From Paraconiothyrium sp. Pb-2020 (lineage: Eukaryota > Ascomycota > Dothideomycetes > Pleosporales > Didymosphaeriaceae): a DNA stretch of 64,000 nucleotides. The DNA is taken from positions 3,472,001-3,536,000 of the forward strand of contig JAJUBI010000006.1 of the NCBI GenBank assembly GCA_022419385.1, written 5' to 3'. Made by a program: the position numbers and the translations under genes. The notes under the pieces were generated by a model that worked only from the letters and a program-made list of their open reading frames with translations, was not told the DNA's origin and searched no databases. Shown in pieces: positions 19,836 through 30,354 of this stretch. Each line of letters opens with the position of its first letter. Within the stretch, counting starts at the first letter, position 1.

Positions 19836-20643
19836 GGTGTCCCAAGATAGGTGTTTTGATGATGGGTAGTGTGAGGTGAGGGATCACTTGAACTGCAATA
19901 TGGAGTCGATCAGGTGGTAAAAGACCCTTAGAGTAGTGGATTTGTTTTTGACCTTTGTATGGAAGTTCGGAGCGATTGGACTGGTGTTGTCCGACGTTCA
20001 TGGACATGGTGAGACTGGTGTGTGGGGTCCACTTTTTCGGCGGACTGTCACCCTTGCGCCGTGCGCTGGTGCTTTACTCCGCATCATCTCACCTCACCCG
20101 CCACACTCTCTCCTGGTTGGGTCTAATGACAGGACAGCGCTGGAGGTATACAGATACGCTGGTGAAGCAGCTCAACGTTTCTAGACACTGCGTCTCGACA
20201 GGCCGCTGCAAGTGGAGTTGTGGCCTTTGGATTTCAAGAGGAAAGAGGCGAAATATCCAGAGCCATCGAAGAGAGGAGCTTCGAATGTTCGTAGAACCTT
20301 CTTCAATGGTCCAGTTCAAACGAGGTTCTGCCCGCGTAGGTTTGAATCATACACAACTATCATATCTATTCTGTGTGGGATGTCTCAGCCGTGAGTGTCG
20401 CAGTCGTGTCGACTAATGCTAACATAGGAGGCTGGATTTAAGTAAACTAAATCGTAAACAGGGTATATAACATTGGCAAGAAATGCAAGGAAAGTAAACA
20501 AAGCTCGTCGCACGCAAGATTTCCAGCCTCCGGGTGTTCACACAACTCGCAGCTTTGTAAGCAGAGGGGCAGACGGCCATGTTCAGGGACAGGAGGCCCT
20601 TGTTGAACTACCTAGCCTGATTCCGTCTCGATAAGAATCCAGC
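19836..20643. other. intergenic
   Basis: The 808 bases between the kinase start and the kinetochore gene stop hold short frames only. The first part is presumably the kinase promoter. Confidence 0.4.
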
Positions 20644-21825
20644 TCATGCGTCCGCCATCTCTTCGTCACCTAGCGCACCATTGCGATTCTCTTTTTCTCG
20701 TGCTTTCGATCGCTTCGTATTGCGGGATCCAGCCGTCACGTTGCTCACTGCGCGTTTTCGCCGGCTCGCGCTAGCACTTTCGGTTAACGGAGTCGACGAC
20801 CTTCTAGTCACAGTGAGATCCTCGGATAGAAACTTGCCAGTCCCGGTGGCTTCTTTGACCAAGGACGTGTAAAGCTCTTGGACAGCCAGCTCCCCTGCGC
20901 TTCCTTCGGGCGCATCGCTGTCGGCAATTGATACATCAGCAACATCAGGCGCCATGAGCTTGAGCCGATCGGTGGCCAGGACGAAACTAGCGCACGATAT
21001 CCGCGAGACCTGGACCTTTGGATGAAAAATGTCCAGAGCAAGGTGTTTCTTCATGTAGGCGGCAAATGCAGCTGTGAAGGGTCTGCCTTTGGCGTCTCGT
21101 AGAAGTTTGCCACGGTCCAGGAAGCCCGGAACATCGCGACCTGGTATAGTCACGTCCAAGTGCCTAAGTAGGGTTGTGGCCTGGGGGAAGGACAACTGAA
21201 CTTGGAGCTGTCTGATAACATCCTGTACGGATTGGGTGGAGGTACTGGCGGACAGGTGACGGAAGAAGGTCTCCAAGCTGGACGTGACGAAGGCTGAAGA
21301 CAGTCTGAGTGGAACGACGTGGGCGTCAAAGGTAGTTCTCATGTAATTTACAAAGATGTCGCGAATCGCCGAGGGCATCTTGACCAGCAACAGAGGCAGC
21401 GAAGTGAAGCCATTAGGGGATGTGGTGAGAGTCGGATCCCGCAACAACAGTGCGTTGTAGGATTGTTTCTCGTAGTCCAGGGTAACTTGAATGCCCCGCG
21501 CCTGTTCTCCAGAGACGACGGTAGTCAACTGCGAAGCGTCCGGGTCCACCAGCTGGCGGTGCCTGTCGATCCACGCGTCTTCATCGCCAATCATGTCCCA
21601 ATTGCACTCTTGCAGCGGGCCTAGGTTCGGCAGCGCGTCCTCTGTTCCTGCAAAGTCGACCTCAACCCCGCGCACATTGTCGCCCTTTAATTGTTCTCTC
21701 AGGCGCTTCGCGTGTGTGATCAACGTGCGGTCGGTCAACAGCGGCGCGTCGCCGTGGTGCAGGGGCGAGACGCGGTAGAGCAGGTAGCTCCTACCGTACA
21801 GAGGGTATGGAGGGACGTCGGCCAT
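20644..21825 (-). CDS. fta1: probable CENP-L/Fta1-like kinetochore (Sim4 complex) subunit
   Basis: An intronless 393-aa protein. The N-terminus YPLYGRSYLLYRVSPLHHG recalls the opening of filamentous-fungal Fta1 proteins (CENP-L family), which belong to the constitutive centromere-associated network and pair with the CENP-N/Mis15 subunit in the nucleus. The body is globular with no catalytic motif. The C-terminal 60 residues are Ser/Thr-rich and basic (SASRRKRAVSN, NTKRSKAREKENRN), a likely nuclear localisation signal, ending in an acidic tail. The gene is divergent from hsp88 with 475 bases between the starts. The family assignment rests on the N-terminal pattern, the length and the tail, and should be treated as probable. 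Confidence 0.65.
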   Translation of the reverse strand: MADVPPYPLYGRSYLLYRVSPLHHGDAPLLTDRTLITHAKRLREQLKGDNVRGVEVDFAGTEDALPNLGPLQECNWDMIGDEDAWIDRHRQLVDPDASQLTTVVSGEQARGIQVTLDYEKQSYNALLLRDPTLTTSPNGFTSLPLLLVKMPSAIRDIFVNYMRTTFDAHVVPLRLSSAFVTSSLETFFRHLSASTSTQSVQDVIRQLQVQLSFPQATTLLRHLDVTIPGRDVPGFLDRGKLLRDAKGRPFTAAFAAYMKKHLALDIFHPKVQVSRISCASFVLATDRLKLMAPDVADVSIADSDAPEGSAGELAVQELYTSLVKEATGTGKFLSEDLTVTRRSSTPLTESASASRRKRAVSNVTAGSRNTKRSKAREKENRNGALGDEEMADA

Positions 21826-22123
21826 GGAGAGTCACACTGGCTGGCCAGGACAGGCAGTGCAAAGCAGCCCGTCAACGCGTCGCAGCGGCGGGGCGGGTCA
21901 GCGACGCAGGGAGCGCCGGGCGGTCTGGGTCGGCGACAAGGCTGAGGGTGTCAATTGTGGGTTTGCCATGACGCAGGCGCGGGCTGCTGTGGCGGGCGGT
22001 GGTGTTGTGCGCGGAAAGCGGCTGGTGAGTGGTGGTTGGTGCCACATCCCGGCCTGTGCCACACCCCACTGCTAGTTTGCTCTGGTGTGCATAGAATTTC
22101 GTGGAGCGCCAACGAATACTCGA

Positions 22124-22131
22124 GAAGCTTC
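22124..22131. promoter_or_regulatory. candidate heat shock element
   Basis: GAAGCTTC, two perfect inverted nGAAn units, lies 170 bases before the hsp88 ATG within the 475-bp divergent promoter 21826-22300. Heat shock factor binds arrays of at least three such units; only a degenerate third unit (tgCAG) follows, so this is suggestive only. Confidence 0.35.
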
Positions 22132-22300
22132 TGCAGCAACTCAGCCCAGCGGACCCAGCAGCCCCAGAACGCGCTCAAAATTTGTCCAGAGCTTGCCCTC
22201 CTTCCTCCACGATACTTCGTAACGACCAAGATACCCCGAACCGCACGCGTTTCGACCTGCAAACCTTCCTGATACCCCGCCACATCGAACACACACGAAC

Positions 22301-24798
22301 ATGTCTGTCGTGGGAGTAGACTTGGGGACGCTGAACACCGTGATTGCCGTTGCGCGGAATCGCGGTGTTGACGTGGTATGTGTACCTTTCCAAAACATGC
22401 GTCGATGCAATGCTGACTGTCGCAGATCACAAATGAAGTCTCCAACCGCGCCACGCCGTAGGTTTTCTCACCGCTATCCAGAAAACTCAGACTGACGTTG
22501 TTTACAGGTCTCTGGTAGGCTTCGGCCCGAAGAGCAGGTACATCGGTGAGGCCGCAAAGAACCAGGAGGTCTCCAACCTCAAGAACACCGTCTCTTCCTT
22601 CACACGCCTCGCCGGCCGCGCGCTCAACGACCCTGATGTCGAGATCGAGAAGAACTTCGTCTCGGCGCCCTTGGTCGACGTCAACGGCCAGGTCGGCGCC
22701 GAGGTCACCTACCTGGGCAAGAAGGAGAAGTTCACGGCCACCCAGATCACTGCTATGTACCTCACAAAGGTCAAGCAGACCGCCTCCGCCGAGCTCAAGC
22801 TTCCCGTCGCCGACGTTGTCATCAGCGTGCCTGCCTGGTACACCGACGCCCAGCGGAGATCGCTGCTCGATGCTTCCGAGATCGCTGGACTCAAGACCCT
22901 GCGCTTGATCAACGACACCACCGCCGCTGCCCTCGGCTGGGGTATCACAAAGCTGGACCTTCCTGCGCCCGAGGAGAAGCCCAAGAGGGTAGCTTTCGTC
23001 AACATCGGCCACAGCAACTACACTGCCTCCATTGTTGAATTCAAGAAAGGCGAGCTGACCGTCAAGTCGACGGCCTGGGACCGCCATTTTGGTGGTCGTT
23101 ACATTGATCAAGCCCTGGTCGAGCACTTCGGCAAGGAGTTCAAGGAGAAGTTCAAGATTGACATCTTCGAGAACGCCAAGGCCAAGTTCCGTGTGCAGGC
23201 CGGCGTTGAGAAGTTGAAGAAGATCCTTTCCGCCAACACCGCCGCCCCTCTGAACATCGAATCCGTCATGAACGATGTCGATGTTCGCGGTATGCTTAAG
23301 CGTGAGGAGCTCGAGGAGCTCATCGAGCCACTGCTCCAGCGCGCCACGGCCCCGCTCGAGCAGGCTCTCGCCGAAGCTAAGCTCAAGCCTGAAGACATTG
23401 ACACCATCGAGATGATCGGTGGCTGCACACGTGTTCCCGCGCTCAAGTCCCGCATCCAGGATTTCTTCGGCAAGCCTTTGTCTTTCACCCTGAACCAGGA
23501 TGAGGCCGTTGCTCGTGGCTGCGCTTTCAGCTGTGCTATCCTTTCTCCCGTTTTCCGCGTTCGCGACTTCTCTGTACACGACATGGTCAGCTACCCCATC
23601 GAGTTCACCTGGGAGAAGTCCGAGGACATTCCCGACGAAGACACCAGCTTGACCGTCTTCAACAAGGGTAACGTCATGCCTTCCACTAAGATCCTCACCT
23701 TCTACCGAAAGCACGCCTTCGACCTTGAGGCCAAGTACGCAAAACCGGAACAACTTCCTGGCAAGACCAACCCCTGGATTGGCCGTTTCTCAGTAAAGGG
23801 CGTCAAGGAAGACCCTAAGGGCGACTTCATGATCTGCAAGCTGAAGGCGCGTCTCAACGTGCACGGTGTGCTCAACGTTGAATCCGGGTACTACGTAGAG
23901 GAGGTTGAGGTTGAAGAACCCATTCCAGAAGAAAAGAAGGAGGGTGACGTACGTATTCCCAGTTCTTCGTCTGCTTATTTCGACCCACGTTATGATTCTG
24001 GCGATCCAAGTAGCGAGCAGCAGTCCGATGAGTCCTCTGAAGAGCGCCGCGCTGTGAAACGACGCAAATCGAATGCCAATGTTGTATTGCAAGCTTCTGT
24101 TTCTTTGCCGGTTGAAGAGGCGCTAACAAAAGATCGACAGGCAATGGACGTCGACTCTAAGGAATCTAAAGAGCCCCCGAAGATGCGCAAGGTTAAGAAG
24201 CAGCAGCGCAAGGGCGACCTGCCTCTCTCAGCAGGCACCGCCGCCTTGGACCAGGCGAACAAGGATGCGGCGACGGAGAAGGAGAACCAGATGATCATGG
24301 AGGATAAGCTTGTTGCAGATACTGAGCACCAGAAGAACGACCTTGAGGCCTTCATTTACGAGCTCAAGGACAAGATTCTCGACGTCTACGCCGAGTTCGC
24401 CAACGATGACGAGAAGGCCCGGCTGAACGCTAAGCTCGAGCAAACAGAGGTAAGACCATATGCACGATGCCACGTTGACCATGCTAACTTCGTCACAGGA
24501 CTGGCTGTATGACGAGGGTGAAGATGCGACCAAGGCACAGTATGTCTCCAAGTCAGAAGACATCCGCTCGATCGCCGGTCCCATCATCCAGCGGTACAAC
24601 GACAAGATCCAAGAGGAGCAAGCCGCCATCCGCAAGAAGCATGAGGAACAGGCCGCTGCTAAGCAGGCCGAGATCGAGCGCAAGAAGCGCGAAGAGGAAG
24701 CCAAGAAGCAGGCTGAGGCGCCTGAGCCCAAGGACTCAGAGATGACCGATGCAGAGACGACACAGAAGCCGGATGAGGTCGAGGAGCCCTCAGCGTAA
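22301..24798 (+). CDS. hsp88: Hsp110/Sse1-type heat shock protein (Hsp88), five exons
   Basis: Model: join(22301..22375,22426..22457,22508..23948,24141..24449,24499..24798), 718 aa. The nucleotide-binding domain starts SVVGVDLGTLNTVIAVARNR and continues RATPSLVGFG, VISVPAWYTDAQRRSLLDA and GGCTRVPALK. The substrate-binding part ends in a long charged coiled coil (about 650-690) and an acidic tail. Hsp110 proteins are cytosolic nucleotide exchange factors for Hsp70 and also hold unfolded proteins. Early short introns bracket a 32-bp exon, as is common for fungal Hsp70 relatives. Intron 3 (23949-24140) is 192 bp and fully open in frame; if retained the protein gains 64 residues including a basic RRAVKRRKS cluster. 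Confidence 0.92.
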
Positions 24799-25314
24799 AT
24801 GTGATGTCTACATGGAAAGCGAGCGATAGAGGATGAACAAAAGCATTGATCGGAGTGGGAGTGATGGGTTCTCCTTTCTCGAATCATGGGGGTAATTTTC
24901 AAGATTACTCTTTTGGCGATGCTAGCAAGCTATGACTGTGAATTGTTTATGATAGAGTCCATAGATGAACGAACACGATTTCGATATGACTTCCACTACG
25001 CTTGTCACGCTACGACCTTGTACAGGTGATGTTGCAGTCTTTGCTCGACAGCCGGAGTGTAGCTTCACCTACGTCGGGGGAGCCTAGCCCACCATCTTGG
25101 ACTGAAATAGGCACGGCCAAGCGAGAACCTGTTTCTATTGCTGCTATTCGGGAGCGTGAGGCTGGCAACACCATCATTAGGGGTTGCGCTTCCTGTGGTA
25201 GCGGTCCTCAACATTTATCTGTTGACTCCACGACGATGAAAAGCACACAGCCATGCAGCCGCCGTGTGCAACAATTCCCCACACAATCCTCTGAATCACC
25301 TACATCGGCACACC
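24799..25314. other. intergenic
   Basis: The 516 bases between the hsp88 stop and the next start presumably hold the 3' UTR and a promoter. Nothing else seen. Confidence 0.4.
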
Positions 25315-26137
25315 ATGTCTTCATCCGCTGTGTATGACAATTCGAGCACACCCTCTGCATCAACCCCTGCTCCATGCCCAGCTGGTAGAACTACCACGCA
25401 TAGCGTGTTCCATCTCCCCTCACAAAGATTCAAACACGTGTGTCCTGGACTCGCAGTGCCAAATAGCTCAGACTCGGAGAACACATCCAACGGGCGACTA
25501 CATCCTCCCAAGTCACGGCCAGCCGAATGGAATTATTCATCCTACACTACCCCATGTTCGGTTTCCATAAATGCAGAAACTCAACAGTGCGGTTCCAAAC
25601 CCCCCGACGAGTACGGCCCGCTGGTTTCCGAAGAGGATTTAACCGCCATACGGTCTGAGGTAGAGATGGCGGGATTCACGCCAAGGGTTACTGTGGCGGA
25701 GAGAACTGGTACGTTGAGACATTCCCCGAGTTACTTTGGGATGCATGATACAGCAGCCCACTCCAACGCTAAACTCGCCCTCACTTTTTCCTCAACTGAC
25801 ACATTCAGTCGCTCGCATCGGCGCCCTCCGCCTCGACATCCAGCGTGACGCCGACGACCTGGCGCGCCTCGAGCGGAAATTGCAACATATCCGAAATAGA
25901 CAGGAGACGCTGCGTGTTGCGAAGAAGGCTCTGAAATGGGACGAGGACCCTAGGGTTGTGGATGAGTTGATGGAGTGGGGATGGAATGACCGTCGGGTGG
26001 AGGGGCTGATTAAGCGCGTTTCTGGGGTGGTGTCGGTGGTGGCGGCTGAGGGTGAGGACTGTGGCGAAGAGGACGGGGAATATGGTGGAGTGGAGGAGGA
26101 AGCGGTGGATGAAGGAGAGACGAGTGGAGAAAAGTAG
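25315..26137 (+). CDS. hypothetical protein with C-terminal coiled coil and acidic tail
   Basis: Model: join(25315..25708,25809..26137), 240 aa with one 100-bp intron (GTACGT donor, ttcag acceptor); the join reads VAERTVARIGALRL. Residues 1-95 are Ser/Pro/Thr-rich and look disordered. A helical, heptad-like segment (IGALRLDIQRDADDLARLER, then KLQHIRNRQETLRVAKKALK) spans about 133-172. WDEDPRVVDELMEWGW follows, and the last 40 residues are acidic. No catalytic motif, signal peptide or membrane segment is seen. The coiled coil points to an oligomeric or scaffolding protein, but no function can be assigned. Confidence 0.6.
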
Positions 26138-26459
26138 GAGGAGCTGGTGAAAGAGTAGGTAGAGGAAGAGCTGGATGAGGATGGGCCAGAGGAGGGAGAG
26201 GCTGATTTCATGGTTTGCAGAAATGCTATTGAGTCAAGAGGTACGTCAAGGAAAGATTGTTTACAAATACAATACATGACCATCTGGTGTCGGAACCGCC
26301 AGCGAGGGAAATAAAAGAAAAATGCAAGAAAGGGACGCCCATAGCCATACCTACCGCAGCATTGTCATGCTCTGTGATCAGATCAACTTTCAAACATACC
26401 GAAATATCGTACAATTTGATTCCATCCTCCCAACCAAAACACGTCCCATCCATGTCTCC
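26138..26459. other. intergenic, between convergent genes
   Basis: These 322 bases separate two converging genes and probably form their 3' UTRs. No other feature seen. Confidence 0.4.
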
Positions 26460-27227
26460 TCATGACGATATCCCCTTCGCCAATATGTTCCCAAGCTGCT
26501 TGCTAATGTACTTGGTCCCCTCTGCCTTGATCGCCGGCACTGCATACTCATTGAACAACTTCTTGCCCTCCTGTTGCCACTTACTTCCTTTCTTTTCCGG
26601 TCTCGGCCGCACCGGCCTTCCCTCAGCACTCCTCCTCGCTTCGTCGGCCTCCTTCTCTGGGTGGGGCCTTGCCGCCCTCCTTTCCCTACCATCATCACGT
26701 TCCCGGGGTACATCGCGTTCCCGGGGAACGTCACGTTCACGACGATGGGGATGACGCCGATCATGGCGGTTGTCGGAGAAGTAGTCTTCTTCTCGATGGC
26801 GACGACGACGAGGTGCGTAGTAGTCTTCTTCCGGGGGCGAGCGTTCGTGGTTGCGAGGTGAACGCCTAGGAGGGGCCCGGCGGGGTTGTGGACTGGCTGA
26901 GGAGCTGGATGAGGAGGGGGGAGGGGGTGGGCGGTAGGTGTTTGCGCGGGGCCGACGGCGGTCTGGGGCGTTGCGAGGAAGTGGGTAAGACGCGTGATAG
27001 GCTGGGTGAGGTGCAGTGCGGTCTTTGTCTGGGACACCGTCGTAGCGAGGATGACGAGGGCGTCCAGTTGACGGAGACGGTGCTTGGGGTTTGGGTTGAG
27101 GAGGATAATGTCTGCCTCCGTAGTCGTCCATGTCTTGTGTTGTCAGTTTCCGTAGACGAGGATTATGCTGGGAAGTGAAAAATGATTCTGACTCACGGTA
27201 AGGTTGTGCTTCGTATCGTGTACTCAT
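26460..27227 (-). CDS. Pro/Arg-rich low-complexity protein, two exons
   Basis: Model: complement(join(26460..27133,27197..27227)), 234 aa; the start reads MSTRYEAQPYHMDDYGGRHY. The middle is a disordered Pro/Ser/Arg-rich stretch (PPPPPSSSSSSASPQP, then a RERDVPRERDVPRERD repeat). The C-terminal 45 residues are ordered-looking and probably conserved: GSKWQQEGKKLFNEYAVPAI followed by KAEGTKYISKQLGNIL. No enzyme motif. Arg/Asp/Glu repeat tracts are common in RNA-binding or condensate-forming proteins, but that is a guess. The single 63-bp intron is open in frame, so both spliced and retained forms would be translatable (255 aa if retained). Confidence 0.6.
   Translation of the reverse strand: MSTRYEAQPYRESESFFTSQHNPRLRKLTTQDMDDYGGRHYPPQPKPQAPSPSTGRPRHPRYDGVPDKDRTAPHPAYHASYPLPRNAPDRRRPRANTYRPPPPPSSSSSSASPQPRRAPPRRSPRNHERSPPEEDYYAPRRRRHREEDYFSDNRHDRRHPHRRERDVPRERDVPRERDDGRERRAARPHPEKEADEARRSAEGRPVRPRPEKKGSKWQQEGKKLFNEYAVPAIKAEGTKYISKQLGNILAKGISS
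26699..26734. repeat. 18-bp tandem repeat, two copies, coding
   Basis: Two adjacent 18-bp units (CGTTCCCGGGGTACATCG and CGTTCCCGGGGAACGTCA) followed by a degenerate third. They encode the RERDVP hexapeptide repeat of the minus-strand protein at 26460-27227. Copy number probably varies between strains. Confidence 0.6.
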
Positions 27228-29066
27228 TTTGGATGATGTTGGTTTGGTTTGTGCTGCTTGCAGAATATATCTCTTTCTCAACCGTCTCCTCACGCGACTA
27301 TAACTCTTTCCCTCCCCCACGCCCGATCCCACACAGCCCCTGCATTTCTGATTCCTCAGCGCCAGCACGCTGCTCCCCGCATGTCGTCATAATCGCCCGA
27401 ACGTCTATCAATACCGCCGACTGCTCCAGTCGGAGAGAATGTCGTTATATGTAAGCTCCAGTAGGGGTTGCAGTTGGTGTTGAGCATGCAGACATGTGGA
27501 GCTCGGGCTCTACGGGTGTGCGCTGGCGCGCTACGAATGGGTCGCTGATCACGCGGGTCGTGGTCATCGTGCGTCTGCGGATAATAATGCCACGCACAAT
27601 AGGACCGGGCCGCATTTGCATTTGGCCGTGTTTAGATGTCATTGTCAAGTTAGGAAATATGAGCGCATCCCAATACGCATAGGGAATAATGAGAGCGCAA
27701 TATCAGGGTCCCAACGCTAAGCCGGACTTGTTAGGATATGGTTGATGCTACGGACTTGCCGTGTCAGGTAACTTCTGAGGGGTATCGATCGCAGTACTTT
27801 TAGTGCCATGCGTAGTGCTATTTAGCGGTGAGCCTTGGACATGGTGAAGAGCCTATCGTGGCTAAAGGGTACGTGTTTGAGCGAAGGAGGAACCGTTGCG
27901 AGATGGCGCTAGATCGCCTCATTTAGTGCGTAAGACTCCTTAGTCGTCTACACTACCTCTACTAGGCCTTGAGAACCGACAAAGGGAGTTCTTTGCTCGG
28001 AAGATCGCAACATCGACATCGTGACTTTTCAAATTCGTCTATAGATCGCCACTGGCGAATGGTATCGGACCGCGAAAGATATTCGACTTCGCGGACACCC
28101 TCGCTGAACCTTGCGAGAGAGCGACTGTTTCAACGAACAGAGCAGAAGAAACAACGGCGAGTCCGACTCATTACAAGTTTTCTCCAATAGTAGAAGTCGG
28201 AAGCTGCGTACGAGATGTTGGAGTTTGTGCATCTGTCGTACGAAGGAAGGCAAGCGCGATCTGGACGCCGGTACCACCTGGTCCGTGTCAAAGATTTGGG
28301 GGCTGCGGCCAGGCCAGGCCAGGCAGCGATGATGTTCGCCTTGTAACCACCTGCACCGCGCCCTGCAATTACCTATGCCTTCAGCATCTTCTAGAAGAAG
28401 TTTGAAGGTCTCTGTCTGACTAGACGATGCAACCGATGGAACGCCCATGACATCCACACTTCACGACAACTTGCCCAACAGGAGTTCTGCCCTTCCGTCG
28501 CGTTTCACCCAAACCAGCTCTCCAATCTAGCACCCGTCCGCGGCTTGCCAAGGCTGATACGACAGACGCAATTTTAGCATTCGTTCCGATCCTCCTGCGG
28601 GCTTTACGCCTCCTTCCAAGCTCTCTCCAGTTGACCGGTTATTGTACCTCGAGTATGCCTCTGTGCGGCGCAGCAACCAGGTGGAGCTTTCGATACAGGG
28701 AGTTTGAATGCCCCTCCTGTGGTCGAACATGTCAGTTAGGATGCAAGATGCAGCACCTTTTGGAGCATTTTCTGAACCGGTAACACTGGTTTCTTCTTCT
28801 GTAGCCAAGGCTCTTCGCGAGGGACTCGGGCATGAAGCGTCAGGCTGAGCGCTTACATTTGTGTGCTCCAGCCTTCTTATTCGCCCCCAAGCATATATTA
28901 CAACGCCATCTCAGGGCCTCTTACAAGGGTACATTGCTTGTCGGACTTGAATACAGCTGGGGGTTGTTGTGTAAGGTACATATGCGCCCGAACCCCTGCG
29001 TTTGCTATACTCCTTGTCTTTCGTTCCTTCGTCGAGCGCGAGGTTTCCCATCAATAACATCTCAAG
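27228..29066. other. gene-free region
   Basis: About 1.8 kb of short unrelated frames between divergent genes. A short GGCCA tandem (3.5 copies) lies at 28307-28324. The longest frame (142 codons, minus, ending at 28029) has no domain character. I see nothing further. Confidence 0.4.
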
Positions 29067-30005
29067 ATGCGCATACTCACTTCTATCGCCTTGTGCTCCT
29101 CGTTAGCGACCACAATTGCTGCTTTTGGCACTTCGCCATGTTATTACGCGAACGGTACGGAAACCAGCAACTCTGAGATCAAGCAATGCTCGAACGGAGT
29201 GTCCACAATGTGTTGTAGCCTGAATCGAGCGAACACTCCCGGGAACGAGACCAACGAGATGGGCTGGACGCAAGACGAATGCTTATCGAACGGTCTGTGT
29301 CAAAACCGCTACATGTCAAATGGAGTGGCACAGACGAGCTGGTGGCTTGAATACTGCACCAATCCAGATCCGGAGAGTAGCGAGTGTCTAGACGTATGCC
29401 GACACACTCGCGACGCAGCTGGTGGTTCCAAGATGACACCATGTGGAGTTTCGGGAGACGGTAGTTACAACGCACTGGATGATACCAGGGCGATTACCAG
29501 GTGGTGTTGTGGCGATAGCGATTCTTGCTGCACAAATAATATGGGTGTTGTTGAGCTGCCGAGTAACTTCACTGGGCACGCGGTCACAGCGAGCGCGTCT
29601 TCATCCTCGCCTACAGCCACCGACCAAACATCGTCTCAAACCCCACCAACCTCGTCACCTACACCATCCCAAAGCAAAGCCTCAGAAGCAGAGAATAATG
29701 GGCTGTCCTCAGGAGTCAAGGCAGGTATCGGTGCCGGCGCTGCTGTTGGTGTAATCGCAATTTTACTTGCCGCCTTCTTCGGCCACAAGGCATATGGCTA
29801 TCGGAAGCTGGCGAAGCAGCGCGAGGTGGAGCACAAATATGCATTGCAACCTCATGTTTACGGGGACGAACAAAAATATGCACATTCGACTTACGTCGCT
29901 TCTGAACTCAACGCGGCCTCACCTCCAGCAGAGATGCCGATATCAGAACGCTCAAGATCCCTCAGCGAACTTCCGGGTTCGCATGACCGCCACGATCGAC
30001 ATTGA
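29067..30005 (+). CDS. Cys-rich type I cell-surface membrane protein
   Basis: An intronless 312-aa protein. Residues 1-19 form a signal peptide (MRILTSIALCSSLATTIAA). The ectodomain 20-160 has about 15 cysteines, including CC pairs (STMCCSLN, RWCCGDSDSCC) and several N-glycosylation sequons. A Ser/Thr/Pro-rich stalk (173-205) probably carries O-glycans. One membrane helix lies at 219-239 (AGIGAGAAVGVIAILLAAFFG), followed by a basic cytosolic tail with KLAKQREVEHKY and a Ser-rich end. The layout is that of a fungal cell-wall or plasma-membrane sensor-like protein (compare WSC/Mid2 design), though it has neither a WSC signature nor any catalytic domain that I can see. Confidence 0.75.
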   Translation: MRILTSIALCSSLATTIAAFGTSPCYYANGTETSNSEIKQCSNGVSTMCCSLNRANTPGNETNEMGWTQDECLSNGLCQNRYMSNGVAQTSWWLEYCTNPDPESSECLDVCRHTRDAAGGSKMTPCGVSGDGSYNALDDTRAITRWCCGDSDSCCTNNMGVVELPSNFTGHAVTASASSSSPTATDQTSSQTPPTSSPTPSQSKASEAENNGLSSGVKAGIGAGAAVGVIAILLAAFFGHKAYGYRKLAKQREVEHKYALQPHVYGDEQKYAHSTYVASELNAASPPAEMPISERSRSLSELPGSHDRHDRH

Positions 30006-30354
30006 TGATTCGATACCGTCCATCTGGACAACAGATACTGTGATCTCTTCAATACCACAATGTAATGTCAACCCTACTGCGACAGGAAACATGATGTCCA
30101 ATGCACGCAAGCAGTCATGGCGAACTTGGCCGGCACTCGCCCATTCACACGTTCGATCGATGCTGGGAAGGGAACTCTCTGTCCGATATGGACTGACGAT
30201 TCTGCTCTCCTCACCTGCAGAATTGGAAACCCCCCAGCTATCGACTGGAAGCTGGGCTCGTCGCAGAAACAGGATTCCAGGGAAAGATTGAACGGCTTGC
30301 ACGATGACCGCAGAGACGCTGTATCATAAAACATAATATGACAATATCCTTGAA
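30006..30354. other. intergenic, between convergent genes
   Basis: These 349 bases between two stop codons likely hold the 3' UTRs. Nothing else seen. Confidence 0.4.

Noticed and set aside
28029..28457. 142-codon minus frame in the 27-29 kb gap
   Set aside because: Composition is random, without domain, signal peptide or splice support.
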